A stretch of DNA of 64,000 nt from Leclercia sp. LSNIH1 (GTDB lineage: Bacteria > Pseudomonadota > Gammaproteobacteria > Enterobacterales > Enterobacteriaceae). This document shows, piece after piece, positions 46,977-56,826 of this stretch. Position 1 is the first letter of the stretch; every line of letters begins with the position of its first letter. The stretch spans positions 1,922,001-1,986,000 of the forward strand of contig NZ_CP026167.1 of assembly GCF_002902985.1 (NCBI RefSeq), written 5' to 3'. The position numbers and the translations under genes were made by a program. The notes under the pieces are model-generated. The model was not told the DNA's origin, made no database searches, and saw nothing but the letters and a program-made list of their open reading frames with translations.

Positions 46977-47666
46977 ATGGCGAGACGTATTCTGGTCGTA
47001 GAAGATGAAGCACCCATTCGCGAAATGGTCTGTTTCGTGCTCGAACAAAATGGCTTTCAACCGATAGAGGCCGAAGATTACGACAGCGCGGTGAACCAGC
47101 TCAACGAACCCTGGCCCGATCTGATCCTGCTCGACTGGATGCTGCCTGGCGGCTCTGGCCTGCAATTCATCAAACATATTAAACGTGAAGCGTTAACCCG
47201 CGATATTCCGGTGATGATGTTAACGGCCCGCGGCGAAGAGGAAGATCGCGTTCGCGGTCTGGAGACCGGCGCGGATGACTACATTACCAAACCGTTTTCC
47301 CCGAAAGAGCTGGTGGCGCGCATTAAAGCCGTAATGCGCCGTATTTCACCGATGGCGGTGGAAGAGGTGATTGAGATGCAGGGGCTGAGTCTGGACCCTA
47401 CCTCGCACCGCGTGATGACCGGTGAAAATCCCCTCGATATGGGACCAACGGAATTCAAACTGTTGCACTTTTTCATGACCCACCCGGAACGCGTCTATAG
47501 CCGCGAGCAGTTGCTCAACAATGTCTGGGGCACTAACGTCTATGTGGAAGATCGCACGGTTGATGTTCATATCCGCCGTTTGCGCAAGGCACTTGAAACC
47601 AGCGGTCACGATCGCATGGTGCAGACCGTCCGCGGCACGGGTTATCGTTTCTCAACCCGTTTCTGA
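46977..47666 (+). CDS. phoB: Phosphate regulon response regulator PhoB
   Basis: A 229-residue OmpR/PhoB-family regulator. The receiver domain has the acidic pair at 10-11 and the phosphorylated D53 ([11 protein letters not shown]). The winged-helix output domain (about 130-229) has the recognition helix region [13 protein letters not shown]. The ATG at 46977 gives the E. coli N terminus [11 protein letters not shown] and the same length; the frame upstream runs through the Pho box and is not used. It is the master activator for phosphate starvation, although its classic target phoA is here a remnant. Confidence 0.98.
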   Translation: MARRILVVEDEAPIREMVCFVLEQNGFQPIEAEDYDSAVNQLNEPWPDLILLDWMLPGGSGLQFIKHIKREALTRDIPVMMLTARGEEEDRVRGLETGADDYITKPFSPKELVARIKAVMRRISPMAVEEVIEMQGLSLDPTSHRVMTGENPLDMGPTEFKLLHFFMTHPERVYSREQLLNNVWGTNVYVEDRTVDVHIRRLRKALETSGHDRMVQTVRGTGYRFSTRF

Positions 47667-47687
47667 ACAATGACAGGAGTGTGACGC

Positions 47688-48983
47688 GTGCTGGAACGGC
47701 TGTCATGGAAAAGGCTCTGTTTTGAACTGATACTCTGCTGTATTCCGGCCCTGATCCTCGGGGCCGTAATCGGTTATTTACCCTGGTTTTTGCTGGCGGC
47801 AGTCACGGGATTGCTGATCTGGCACTTCTGGAATTTGCTCCGCCTCTCATGGTGGCTATGGGTTGACAGAAGTATGACCCCGCCGCCAGGAAGCGGCAGC
47901 TGGGAACCCCTCCTGTATGGCCTGCACCAGATGCAGATGCGTAATAAAAAACGCCGACGCGAGCTGGGCAGCCTGATCAAACGCTTTCGCAGCGGCGCCG
48001 AATCGCTGCCGGATGCGGTGGTATTGACCACCGAAGAGGGGGCGATGTTCTGGTGTAACGGACTGGCGCAGCAGTTGCTGGGCCTGCGCTGGCCGGATGA
48101 TAACGGGCAGAATATCCTCAACCTCCTGCGTTATCCGGAGTTCGCCCAGTATCTGAAAAAACGCGATTTTACCCGCCCGCACAATCTGGTCATGAACAAC
48201 GGTCGCCATCTGGAGATCCGCGTGATGCCCTACAGCGACCAGCAGTGGCTGATGGTGGCGCGGGATGTGACGCAAATGCACCAGCTTGAAGGGGCGCGGC
48301 GCAATTTCTTCGCCAACGTCAGCCACGAGCTGCGCACCCCGCTGACGGTATTGCAGGGCTATCTGGAGATGATGCAGGAGCAGACACTGGAAGGCGCGCC
48401 GCGGGAAAAAGCGCTGCACACCATGCGCGAGCAGACGCAGCGCATGGAAGGGCTGGTGAAGCAGCTGCTGACCCTCTCCCGCATTGAAGCGGCGCCAACC
48501 CTGGCGCTGAATGAAACCATCGATGTGCCGATGATGCTGCGGATGCTGGAGCGCGAAGCGCAGACCTTAAGCCAGCAGCAGCACCAGCTTACCTTCGAGG
48601 TGGATAACAGCCTCAAAGTACGCGGCAGTACCGACGAGCTGCGCAGCGCCATCTCTAACCTGGTCTATAACGCGGTGAATCATACCCCGCCCGGCACCCA
48701 CATCACCGTGCGCTGGCAGCATGCGCCAACGGGAGCGGAGTTCAGCGTGGAAGACGATGGTCCCGGTATCGGCCCGGAGCATATTCCGCGTCTTACCGAG
48801 CGTTTTTACCGGGTGGATAAGGCGCGCTCCCGGCAGACGGGGGGCAGTGGCCTGGGGCTGGCGATTGTTAAACACGCCATTAATCACCACGACAGCCGCC
48901 TGGATATCGTCAGTACGCCGGGGAAAAGTACGCGTTTTAGCTTTGTGATCCCGGAACGTTTGATTGCCAGTAACAGCGCCTGA
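47688..48983 (+). CDS. phoR: Phosphate regulon sensor kinase PhoR
   Basis: A 431-residue sensor kinase. It has two membrane segments at about 10-30 and 32-52, a PAS domain (about 95-195), the phospho-acceptor His213 in VSHELRTPL, and an ATPase domain with NAVNHT, EDDGPGI and GGSGLGL. Length equals E. coli PhoR. The start is GTG at 47688, with ACAGGAG upstream. It follows phoB after 21 bases in the same operon and responds to phosphate through PstSCAB and PhoU, encoded elsewhere. Confidence 0.97.
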   Translation: MLERLSWKRLCFELILCCIPALILGAVIGYLPWFLLAAVTGLLIWHFWNLLRLSWWLWVDRSMTPPPGSGSWEPLLYGLHQMQMRNKKRRRELGSLIKRFRSGAESLPDAVVLTTEEGAMFWCNGLAQQLLGLRWPDDNGQNILNLLRYPEFAQYLKKRDFTRPHNLVMNNGRHLEIRVMPYSDQQWLMVARDVTQMHQLEGARRNFFANVSHELRTPLTVLQGYLEMMQEQTLEGAPREKALHTMREQTQRMEGLVKQLLTLSRIEAAPTLALNETIDVPMMLRMLEREAQTLSQQQHQLTFEVDNSLKVRGSTDELRSAISNLVYNAVNHTPPGTHITVRWQHAPTGAEFSVEDDGPGIGPEHIPRLTERFYRVDKARSRQTGGSGLGLAIVKHAINHHDSRLDIVSTPGKSTRFSFVIPERLIASNSA

Positions 48984-49010
48984 CGGCGTCACTGTAATCA
49001 GAAATTGCCA

Positions 49011-49040
49011 CAGGCCAGCCAATGCTGGCCTGTTTGCTTT
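49011..49040 (+). terminator. Rho-independent terminator of phoBR
   Basis: CAGGCCAGC-CAAT-GCTGGCCTG forms a perfect 9-bp stem followed by TTTGCTTT. It lies 28 bases after the phoR stop. Confidence 0.8.
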
Positions 49041-49392
49041 GCAGTTCAGCGCAGCGCGAATAAATATTATACGCCTGTTGCTTTTTTGTTCGCATGATTA
49101 GCCATGAGTTTTTCTTATAAATGGTTTATTATCCCACTTCTAACTTTCGAGTTGGCATATTGTTCTGGTTTTGAGATCCCATATTGCCTTTAAACGTTAT
49201 AAGCGTTTAAATTGCCACCCTGATATCGTCGGACAGACTGTATTTGCGTGGTAAATCGAAAAACTATTCTTCTCCACGCCGGTAGGGAAGCATTTCCCGC
49301 TGAGGTTGCACATTTTTTCCGCTGTTTTGTTCCGCAACGGATAGCGAAAAATTCAACGTTTTCAACACCACATCCACAGGCAGTAAGGTTTT
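49041..49392. other. brnQ upstream/leader region with inverted repeat and small ORF
   Basis: A 352-bp stretch without a firm gene. An AT-rich part (49060-49140) could hold a promoter. A 29-codon ORF (ATG 49104, stop 49191-49193) has Ile and Leu codons (IIPLL) but no clear ribosome site. Its stop lies in an inverted repeat TTTAAACG-TTATAAG-CGTTTAAA (49189-49211). These could be a leader peptide with a switch, an operator, or chance. The rest to the brnQ start shows nothing recognisable. Confidence 0.4.
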
Positions 49393-50712
49393 ATGACCCA
49401 TCAATTGAAATCGCGCGACATCATCGCGCTGGGCTTTATGACATTTGCGCTGTTCGTTGGCGCGGGTAACATCATCTTTCCTCCCATGGTTGGCTTACAG
49501 GCGGGTGAACACGTCTGGACGGCGGCTATTGGTTTCCTGATTACTGCCGTGGGTCTACCGGTGTTGACCGTGGTTGCGCTGGCGAAAGTCGGCGGCGGTG
49601 TCGATAGCCTGAGCACCCCTATCGGGAAAGTCGCAGGTATTCTGCTGGCAACCGTCTGCTATCTGGCCGTCGGCCCGCTGTTTGCCACCCCGCGTACCGC
49701 GACCGTCTCCTTTGAAGTGGGTATCGCTCCGCTGACCGGCGACGGCGCTATGCCGCTGTTGATCTATAGCCTCATCTACTTTGCTCTGGTGATTCTGGTC
49801 TCCCTCTATCCGGGCAAGCTGCTGGATACCGTGGGTAACTTCCTCGCGCCGCTGAAAATCGTGGCCCTGATTGTGCTGGCCGTGGCTGCCGTTATCTGGC
49901 CTGCCGGCCCGATCAGCGATGCAATGGACGCCTACAAAAATGCCGCGTTCTCTAACGGCTTTGTGAACGGCTACCTGACCATGGATACCCTGGGCGCGAT
50001 GGTGTTTGGTATCGTCATTGTGAACGCCGCCCGTTCCCGCGGCGTGACCGAAGCGCGTCTGCTGACCCGCTACACCATCTGGGCGGGTCTGATTGCGGGC
50101 GTAGGCCTGACATTGCTCTATCTGGCGTTGTTCCGTCTGGGTTCTGACAGCGCGGCCCTGGTAGACCAGAGCGCAAACGGCGCGGCTATCCTGCATGCCT
50201 ATGTTCAGAACACCTTCGGCGGTTCGGGGAGCTTCCTGCTGGCGATCCTGATCTTCCTGGCCTGTCTGGTGACGGCGGTGGGCCTGACCTGCGCCTGCGC
50301 CGAGTTCTTTGCCCAGTATCTGCCGCTCTCTTATCGTACGCTGGTGTTCATCCTCGGTATCTTCTCCATGGCGGTCTCTAACCTCGGTCTGAGCCACCTG
50401 ATCCAGGTCTCCATTCCGGTACTGACGGCCATCTACCCGCCGTGTATCGTGCTGGTGGTGCTGAGCTTCACCCGTGGTTGGTGGAATAATTCTTCCCGAA
50501 TTATTGCCCCGGCCATGTTTATTAGCCTGCTTTTTGGTATCCTTGACGGCATCAAAGCATCGGCTATTGGCGATACGCTCCCTGCCTGGACACAGCGTCT
50601 GCCGCTGTCCGAACAGGGCCTGGCCTGGTTGATGCCTACCGTTGTTGCACTGGTTCTGGCCGTAATCTGGGATCGTGCTGCGGGGCGTCGGGTAACGTCG
50701 AACGCGCACTAA
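49393..50712 (+). CDS. brnQ: Branched-chain amino acid transporter BrnQ
   Basis: A 439-residue LIVCS-family transporter with about 12 helices that imports Leu, Ile and Val with a cation. The opening [27 protein letters not shown] is the family signature, and the length equals E. coli BrnQ. CAGTAAGG lies before the ATG. A strong terminator separates it from proY, as in E. coli. Confidence 0.97.
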   Translation: MTHQLKSRDIIALGFMTFALFVGAGNIIFPPMVGLQAGEHVWTAAIGFLITAVGLPVLTVVALAKVGGGVDSLSTPIGKVAGILLATVCYLAVGPLFATPRTATVSFEVGIAPLTGDGAMPLLIYSLIYFALVILVSLYPGKLLDTVGNFLAPLKIVALIVLAVAAVIWPAGPISDAMDAYKNAAFSNGFVNGYLTMDTLGAMVFGIVIVNAARSRGVTEARLLTRYTIWAGLIAGVGLTLLYLALFRLGSDSAALVDQSANGAAILHAYVQNTFGGSGSFLLAILIFLACLVTAVGLTCACAEFFAQYLPLSYRTLVFILGIFSMAVSNLGLSHLIQVSIPVLTAIYPPCIVLVVLSFTRGWWNNSSRIIAPAMFISLLFGILDGIKASAIGDTLPAWTQRLPLSEQGLAWLMPTVVALVLAVIWDRAAGRRVTSNAH

Positions 50713-50731
50713 TCAACGGATAAATGTTCAA

Positions 50732-50769
50732 CCACGGGGCTTATGGCCCCGTGGTTTTTTGTTTTTTTT
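50732..50769 (+). terminator. Rho-independent terminator of brnQ
   Basis: CCACGGGGC-TTAT-GGCCCCGTGG with a 9-bp GC-rich stem is followed by TTTTTTGTTTTTTTT. It lies 19 bases after the stop codon and has all the features of a strong terminator. Confidence 0.93.
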
Positions 50770-50790
50770 GTGTTGAATGGCAAGACGTAA

Positions 50791-52164
50791 ATGGAAAGCT
50801 CTAACAAACTGAAGCGGGGCCTTACCGCCCGCCACATCCGCTTTATGGCGCTGGGTTCTGCGATCGGTACTGGTCTTTTTTATGGCTCGGCAGATGCCAT
50901 CAAAATGGCCGGTCCCAGCGTTTTGCTGGCGTATCTTATCGGCGGTGTTGCCGCCTACATCATCATGCGCGCGCTGGGGGAGATGTCCGTTCATAACCCC
51001 TCAGCCAGCTCCTTCTCCCGCTATGCGCAAGACAACTTAGGCCCACTGGCGGGCTATATCACCGGCTGGACCTACTGTTTCGAAATCCTGATTGTCGCCA
51101 TTGCCGACGTAACGGCCTTCGGCATCTATATGGGCGTCTGGTTCCCGGCGGTCCCGCACTGGATCTGGGTGCTCAGCGTGGTGCTGATCATCTGCGCCAT
51201 CAACCTGATGAGCGTGAAGGTGTTTGGCGAACTGGAGTTCTGGTTCTCCTTCTTTAAAGTGGCCACCATCATCATCATGATTGCCGCCGGTATTGGCATC
51301 ATTATCTGGGGTATCGGCAACGGCGGCGAACCAACCGGCATCCATAACCTGTGGAGTAACGGCGGCTTCTTCAGTAACGGCTGGATAGGCATGGTGATGT
51401 CGCTGCAGATGGTGATGTTTGCCTACGGCGGGATCGAAATTATCGGTATCACCGCCGGGGAAGCGAAAGATCCGGAGAAGTCTATTCCGCGCGCCATTAA
51501 TTCGGTACCGATGCGTATCCTGGTCTTCTACGTGGGCACGCTGTTTGTGATCATGTCCATCTATCCGTGGAACCAGGTGGGCACGAACGGTAGCCCGTTT
51601 GTGCTGACCTTCCAGCATCTGGGGATCACCTTCGCCGCCAGTATTCTGAACTTCGTGGTGCTCACCGCATCGCTCTCCGCTATCAATGCCGACGTGTTCG
51701 GCGTGGGGCGTATGCTGCATGGTATGGCCGAGCAGGGCAGTGCGCCGAAGGCCTTCGCCAAAACCTCCAGCCGCGGTACGCCGTGGGTGACGGTGCTGGT
51801 GATGACCGTGGCGCTGCTGCTGTCGGTCTATCTCAACTACATCATGCCGGAGAATGTCTTCCTGGTGATCGCGTCGCTGGCGACCTTTGCCACCGTCTGG
51901 GTCTGGATGATGATTCTGATGTCGCAGATTGGCTTCCGTCGCCGTCTGTCGCCTGAAGAGGTAAAAGCGTTGAAGTTTAAAGTGCCGGGCGGCGTGGCAA
52001 CTACCGTTGCTGGCCTGATCTTCCTGGTCTTTATTATCGGCCTGATTGGTTACCACCCGGAAACCCGCATCTCGTTGTATGTCGGCTTTGCGTGGATTGC
52101 GCTATTGCTGGTGGGGTGGGTCTTTAAACGCCGCCGCGAGCGCCAGTTAGCAGAAGCTCAGTAA
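50791..52164 (+). CDS. proY: ProY, proline-specific-type permease (APC family)
   Basis: A 457-residue amino-acid permease with 12 helices and the AAT-subgroup signature [16 protein letters not shown]. It matches E. coli ProY in length and sequence. ProY is a cryptic proline permease in Salmonella and E. coli, and newer E. coli work links it to histidine uptake. There is no strong ribosome site immediately before the ATG; GGCAAGACG is weak, so expression may be low. Confidence 0.95.
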   Translation: MESSNKLKRGLTARHIRFMALGSAIGTGLFYGSADAIKMAGPSVLLAYLIGGVAAYIIMRALGEMSVHNPSASSFSRYAQDNLGPLAGYITGWTYCFEILIVAIADVTAFGIYMGVWFPAVPHWIWVLSVVLIICAINLMSVKVFGELEFWFSFFKVATIIIMIAAGIGIIIWGIGNGGEPTGIHNLWSNGGFFSNGWIGMVMSLQMVMFAYGGIEIIGITAGEAKDPEKSIPRAINSVPMRILVFYVGTLFVIMSIYPWNQVGTNGSPFVLTFQHLGITFAASILNFVVLTASLSAINADVFGVGRMLHGMAEQGSAPKAFAKTSSRGTPWVTVLVMTVALLLSVYLNYIMPENVFLVIASLATFATVWVWMMILMSQIGFRRRLSPEEVKALKFKVPGGVATTVAGLIFLVFIIGLIGYHPETRISLYVGFAWIALLLVGWVFKRRRERQLAEAQ

Positions 52165-52167
52165 CCG

Positions 52168-52196
52168 AAATGCCCGGCAAACGCCGGGCATTTTTC
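52168..52196 (+). terminator. Rho-independent terminator of proY
   Basis: AATGCCCGGC-AAAC-GCCGGGCATT followed by TTT; a 10-bp stem beginning 4 bases after the stop. Strong terminator features. Confidence 0.9.
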
Positions 52197-52217
52197 TCCT
52201 CCCCCTTTCTCCTCCCC
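52195..52217 (-). promoter_or_regulatory. Two MalT-box-like sites upstream of malZ
   Basis: On the minus strand GGGGAGGAGA occurs twice (52195-52204 and 52208-52217), each matching 9 of 10 positions of the MalT box GGGGA(T/G)GAGG. They are in direct repeat, 13 bp apart, and lie 79-100 bases before the malZ ATG. MalT activation of malZ is known in E. coli. Confidence 0.5.
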
Positions 52218-52295
52218 CAATAAATCTCTCCATGAGGAGGGAACATCAACTACCCTGTGGCAAGGTGGCCTCATTTCTGGGAAAGGGGATAAAAG

Positions 52296-54113
52296 ATGTT
52301 GAATGCATGGCACCTGCCGGTTGCCCCATTTGTTAAACAAAACAACGACAAACTTGTCATTACCCTGTGGCTGACAGGGGAAAACCTGCCTGAGCGGGTG
52401 ACGCTACGCGCTGAATTCGATAACGAAGAGACCTCGCTGCCGATGCATAAGCAGCGCAGCCAGCCGCAGCCCGGCGTGACGGCCTGGCGGGCGACCATTG
52501 ACACGACGAAAGGGCAGCCGCGGCACCGCTACAGCTTCAAAATGCTCTGGCATAACCGCCAGCTGTGGTTCACCCCGCAGGGCTTCAGCCGCTTTCCTCC
52601 CGCCCGGCTGGAGCAGTTCGCCATTGATTACCCGGATGCCGGACCGCAGTGGGTAGTGGAGCAGGTCTTCTATCAGATCTTCCCGGACCGCTTTGCCCGC
52701 AGCCAGCGGCGCAACCCTGAGCTGGACAAAACGTATTATCACCATGCCGCAGGCCATGAGACGATTTTCCGCGCGTGGGACGAACCGGTCACCGCCCAGG
52801 CGGGGGGCTCCACCTTTTACGGCGGGGATCTCGACGGCATTAGCGAAAAGCTGCCCTGGCTGAAAAAACTCGGCGTCACGGCACTCTATCTCAATCCGGT
52901 GTTTGTCGCCCCCAGCGTGCATAAATACGACACCGAAGATTACCGCCACGTGGATGAGCGGTTTGGCGGCGACGAGGCGCTGTTACGCCTGCGGGAAAAT
53001 ACCCAACGGGAGGGGATGCGCCTGATTCTGGACGGGGTGTTTAACCACAGCGGGGACTCCCACGCCTGGTTTGATCGCCACAACCGCGGAACCGGCGGCG
53101 CCTGCCATAACCCGGACTCGCCCCACCGCGACTGGTACAGCTTTGACGACGAGGGCCGCGCCCTCGACTGGCTGGGCTATGCCAGCCTGCCGAAGCTCGA
53201 TTATCAGTCGTCAGGGGTGGTGAACGAGATCTACGGCGGCGAGGAGAGTATTGTTCGTCACTGGCTGAAAGCGCCGTGGAGTATGGACGGCTGGCGGCTG
53301 GATGTGGTGCATATGCTCGGAGAAGAGGGTGGGGCGCGCCATAATCTACAGCATGTCACCGGGATCACCCGTTCGGCGAAGCTGGCCAATCCGGAGGCCT
53401 TCGTCTTTGGCGAGCATTTTGGCGACGCTCGCCAGTGGTTGCAGGCCGACGCGGAAGATTCGGCGATGAACTACCGCGGCTTCACCTTCCCGCTGTGGGG
53501 CTTCCTTGCCAACACCGACATCTCCTACGATCCGCAGCACATCGACGCTGAAACCTGCGTGAAATGGATGGATAACTACCGCGCCAGCCTGTCCCATCAG
53601 CAGCAGCTACGCATGTTTAACCAGCTCGACAGCCATGACACCGCCCGCTTTAAGTCGCTGCTCGGTAAGGATGTCGCCCGCCTGCCGCTGGCGGTCACCT
53701 GGCTGTTTACCTGGCCTGGGGTGCCCTGTATCTATTACGGCGATGAGGTGGGGCTCGACGGCAACAATGACCCCTTCTGCCGTAAGACCTTCCCATGGGA
53801 GGCTGAAAAGCAGGACCAGACGCTACTGGCGCTCTATCAGCGGCTGATTAAGCTGCGCAAGCAGAGCCAGGCCCTGCGCTACGGCGGCTGTCAGGTGGTC
53901 TACGCCCACGACAACGTGGTGGTGTTTATGCGCGTCTACAACCAGCAGCGGGTGCTGGTGGCGATTAACCGGGGCGATGCCTGCGAAGTGGTGATAGATG
54001 ACTCGCCGCTGCTCAACGTCAAACAGTGGCAGCTGAAAGAGGGGAAAGGGGTGGCGCAGGAGGGCGTACTGTCGCTACCGGCGATCTCCGCCTCGGTCTG
54101 GTTCGGCAGTTAA
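52296..54113 (+). CDS. malZ: Maltodextrin glucosidase
   Basis: A 605-residue cytoplasmic alpha-amylase-family (GH13) enzyme that removes glucose from the reducing end of maltodextrins. An N-terminal region of about 115 residues precedes the barrel. The conserved GH13 motifs are visible: [18 protein letters not shown] with the nucleophile Asp, VFGEHFGDA with the acid Glu, and [11 protein letters not shown]. Length is one residue more than E. coli. AAGGGGATAAAAG precedes the ATG. Confidence 0.96.
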   Translation: MLNAWHLPVAPFVKQNNDKLVITLWLTGENLPERVTLRAEFDNEETSLPMHKQRSQPQPGVTAWRATIDTTKGQPRHRYSFKMLWHNRQLWFTPQGFSRFPPARLEQFAIDYPDAGPQWVVEQVFYQIFPDRFARSQRRNPELDKTYYHHAAGHETIFRAWDEPVTAQAGGSTFYGGDLDGISEKLPWLKKLGVTALYLNPVFVAPSVHKYDTEDYRHVDERFGGDEALLRLRENTQREGMRLILDGVFNHSGDSHAWFDRHNRGTGGACHNPDSPHRDWYSFDDEGRALDWLGYASLPKLDYQSSGVVNEIYGGEESIVRHWLKAPWSMDGWRLDVVHMLGEEGGARHNLQHVTGITRSAKLANPEAFVFGEHFGDARQWLQADAEDSAMNYRGFTFPLWGFLANTDISYDPQHIDAETCVKWMDNYRASLSHQQQLRMFNQLDSHDTARFKSLLGKDVARLPLAVTWLFTWPGVPCIYYGDEVGLDGNNDPFCRKTFPWEAEKQDQTLLALYQRLIKLRKQSQALRYGGCQVVYAHDNVVVFMRVYNQQRVLVAINRGDACEVVIDDSPLLNVKQWQLKEGKGVAQEGVLSLPAISASVWFGS

Positions 54114-54204
54114 TGTCGGGCGGGACGGTTTCCACCTTTTAAGATGGCGTAAATGCAACGATTTGTGTCAATCTTAACGGATCGTTAACGGTGAAGGTGG
54201 AAAC

Positions 54205-56826
54205 ATGGACGAGCTTTACATCTTTGGCTGTATATTCCTGATTTTTGCGCTGGTGGTTGCGCCCGTGCTTGCGGTTATCGGCTTTAATCGAAGCACGGCG
54301 GCGAAACAGGAGATCGCCAGGCTTCGCCAGCGCATTGAGGCACTTGAGCAGCGCGGCGTGGCGGAGAAAGCGCCGGAGCCTGAACAGGCCGCTGCGCCGG
54401 TGGTCGTGGCTGAGCCGGTGGTTGATGACGCGCCCGCGCCTGTCGACCCCTGGCGCCCGGATATTCCCGCTGCCGCGGCAGAACCCGCAACCGCTCCGGC
54501 TCCTGCGCCCGCGGCAAAACAGCCTTCTGCCTTTGGCGGCATACTGACGTCGCTGGTGCGCTGGTTTATGCAGGGGAACCCGCTGGCGAAGCTTGGCATC
54601 CTGCTGCTCTTTCTCGGTCTTTCATTCCTCCTGCGCTATACCGTCGAGCACTCCCTGTTCCCGCTTGAGCTTCGCCTGGCCGCGACGGCGCTGTTTGCCA
54701 TGGTTCTGCTGGCTCTCGGGTGGCGACTGCGGCACAGACAGCGCGTCTATTCGCTGATCCTCCAGGGAGGGGCGGCAGGCATCCTCTATCTGACCGTCTT
54801 TGGCGCCTTCCGGCTCTGGCAGATGTTACCGATGACGCTGGCCTTTGCGCTGCTGGTGGTCATTTGCGCGGCGAGCGTCGGGCTGGCGGTGCTGCAGAGG
54901 GCGCTGAGCCTCGCTATGCTGGCGAGTCTCGGTGGATATCTTGCGCCGCTGCTGTTGTCTACCGGAGGCGGCAGCTTTGTGGCGCTCTTCTCTTTCTACC
55001 TCCTGCTTTCCATCGGCATTCTCGCTATCAGCATCTGGCAGCACTGGCGCGAGCTGAATCTGCTCGGGCTGCTGTTTACATTCGGCGTGGGCGGCCTTTG
55101 GGGACTGAACGACTACCGGCCTGAAGACTATGGGGTCTGCCAGCTGTTCCTGATTGCCAATACGCTGATATTCGGCGTGCTGAGCGTGGCGCTGTCGCTG
55201 CGGGCGCAGGAGAAAGGGAAGCAAATTATTGACGGCGTGCTGCTGTTTGCTCCGCCGCTGGTTGGTTTTGGAATGCAGTACGGCATGACTCAGCACTGGA
55301 CCTACGGCCCGGCGCTCAGCGCGCTGGGGTACGGTGCCTTTTACCTCTCGCTGGCGTTCCTCGCCCTGCGGCGCTATCCCTCCCTCGGACGGCCGCTGGT
55401 CATGGCGGCGCTGGCGATCGGCGGCGGGTTTGCCACGCTCGCTATTCCGCTGGCGCTGTCGGCGCGCTGGACGGCGATGGCCTGGGCGCTGGAGGGGCTG
55501 GGCATCCTCTGGCTGGGCGTGCAACAGCAGCAGCGACGTATGAGCTATAGTGGGACGGCGCTGCTGGTGCTGGCGCTGGGTAGCGCGCTGTGGGCGCAAA
55601 CGAACGGTGTGACATCGCTGAGCCTGCTGCTTATCTTCGCCGTCCTCAGCCTTTGCTGGCTGGCTGCGGCCTGGCTGTGGCGGGAAATCGTTCTGCCCGT
55701 CAGTTGGGTACTGCTGGCAGGCGGGCTGCTGTTCTGGATAGTGGCGCTGCTGGGGGCGTCACAGCTGATGCTGAAGCAGGAATTATCTGTTCTGGCAGGC
55801 GTGCTGGCGCTCTCGGCCGTCTCGGTCTGGGGCTGGCGGCAGGCTGCCGCTCATCTGGCGTGGCCAGAGCTGGATGCCAGCAAATGGCTGCTGTGGCCGC
55901 TGATGCTGCTGATGGTGGGGTATCAGCTCTGGCATCAGCAGGTCTTTGCCGCCGGCTGGTCAAACCTGGCCTGGTGCGTTGCGCTTCCTGCCGCGCTGAT
56001 GCTGCTGCGGCGTGACGGTGAAAGGCTCCTGCCGCGCATCGCGATGGGGCTGCATCTGTCGCTCTTCTGGATGATTTTACTGGCGCTGGCCGCCGAGCTT
56101 TACTGGTTTGCCCGGTCGCTGCCGTGGGGAATGGCGGCCTGGGGCAGTGGACTGGCGATGGCAGCAGGTGGCGGTTTGATTATGGCGCTCTCTGCGGCGG
56201 TACGGCGTCGCGGGTGGCCGTTCCGGGAATGGCCTGCGCTTTACACCTGCCTGGCGCCGATCCCTGTTGTCGTGGCGCTGCTGGTGTTGTTGGTCGTGAC
56301 CAATTTCCAGGACGGCGTGGTCTATCGCCAGACCTGGCTACCGCTGGTGAACCCGCTTGAGGAAGGTGCCGCGTTCGCGTTGCTGGGGCTGGTGGTCTTT
56401 TATCGCGCGGTGGATCGCTACTACCCCGCGTTGCTTTCGCAGGCCCGCCCGTGGCCTGCCGTCGCGCTTATGGCGTTTGGCTTCTGGTGGCTTAACGGTG
56501 CGCTAATGCGCGCGCTGGCCTGGTATGGCGACGTGGCCTGGAATATGGCATCGCTGTGGGATTCCCGGCTTGTCCAGACCTGTTTTGCCCTGTTCTGGAT
56601 GCTGAGCGCGCTGGTGGTCATGATCCATGCTACCCGTCGGGCTTCCCGGCAGGAGTGGCTCTGCGGCGCTGTGCTGCTGGGTGTCGTGATGGTTAAACTG
56701 ATGCTGGTAGATAGCGCGGGCGGAGGCGGGCTGTCGCGCGCGGTGGCGTTTATCGGCGTGGCGATCCTGGTACTGATCGTAGGTTATTTCTCACCGCTGC
56801 CGCCCAAAACAGGAGATGAAAAATGA
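54205..56826 (+). CDS. DUF2339 polytopic membrane protein
   Basis: An 873-residue protein. An N-terminal anchor (residues 3-22) is followed by a short coiled coil (about 30-50) and an Ala/Pro/Glu-rich linker (about 50-105). The rest, 110 to the C terminus, is about 24 closely packed hydrophobic segments with few charged residues between them. This is the DUF2339 family; function is unknown. GAAGGTGG precedes the ATG. The stop overlaps the start of the DUF3999 gene (ATGA). The pair lies between malZ and the peroxiredoxin gene, where E. coli K-12 has none. A large transporter, flippase or envelope-assembly protein is possible; nothing shows which. Confidence 0.85.
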   Translation: MDELYIFGCIFLIFALVVAPVLAVIGFNRSTAAKQEIARLRQRIEALEQRGVAEKAPEPEQAAAPVVVAEPVVDDAPAPVDPWRPDIPAAAAEPATAPAPAPAAKQPSAFGGILTSLVRWFMQGNPLAKLGILLLFLGLSFLLRYTVEHSLFPLELRLAATALFAMVLLALGWRLRHRQRVYSLILQGGAAGILYLTVFGAFRLWQMLPMTLAFALLVVICAASVGLAVLQRALSLAMLASLGGYLAPLLLSTGGGSFVALFSFYLLLSIGILAISIWQHWRELNLLGLLFTFGVGGLWGLNDYRPEDYGVCQLFLIANTLIFGVLSVALSLRAQEKGKQIIDGVLLFAPPLVGFGMQYGMTQHWTYGPALSALGYGAFYLSLAFLALRRYPSLGRPLVMAALAIGGGFATLAIPLALSARWTAMAWALEGLGILWLGVQQQQRRMSYSGTALLVLALGSALWAQTNGVTSLSLLLIFAVLSLCWLAAAWLWREIVLPVSWVLLAGGLLFWIVALLGASQLMLKQELSVLAGVLALSAVSVWGWRQAAAHLAWPELDASKWLLWPLMLLMVGYQLWHQQVFAAGWSNLAWCVALPAALMLLRRDGERLLPRIAMGLHLSLFWMILLALAAELYWFARSLPWGMAAWGSGLAMAAGGGLIMALSAAVRRRGWPFREWPALYTCLAPIPVVVALLVLLVVTNFQDGVVYRQTWLPLVNPLEEGAAFALLGLVVFYRAVDRYYPALLSQARPWPAVALMAFGFWWLNGALMRALAWYGDVAWNMASLWDSRLVQTCFALFWMLSALVVMIHATRRASRQEWLCGAVLLGVVMVKLMLVDSAGGGGLSRAVAFIGVAILVLIVGYFSPLPPKTGDEK

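Noticed and set aside
49248..49469. 73-codon frame overlapping the brnQ start
   Set aside because: It starts at GTG without a ribosome site and overlaps the clear brnQ N terminus in another phase.
49555..50709. 384-codon open frame on the minus strand, opposite brnQ
   Set aside because: It is the antisense shadow of a confidently identified transporter gene; composition is Arg/His/Gln-rich without any domain.
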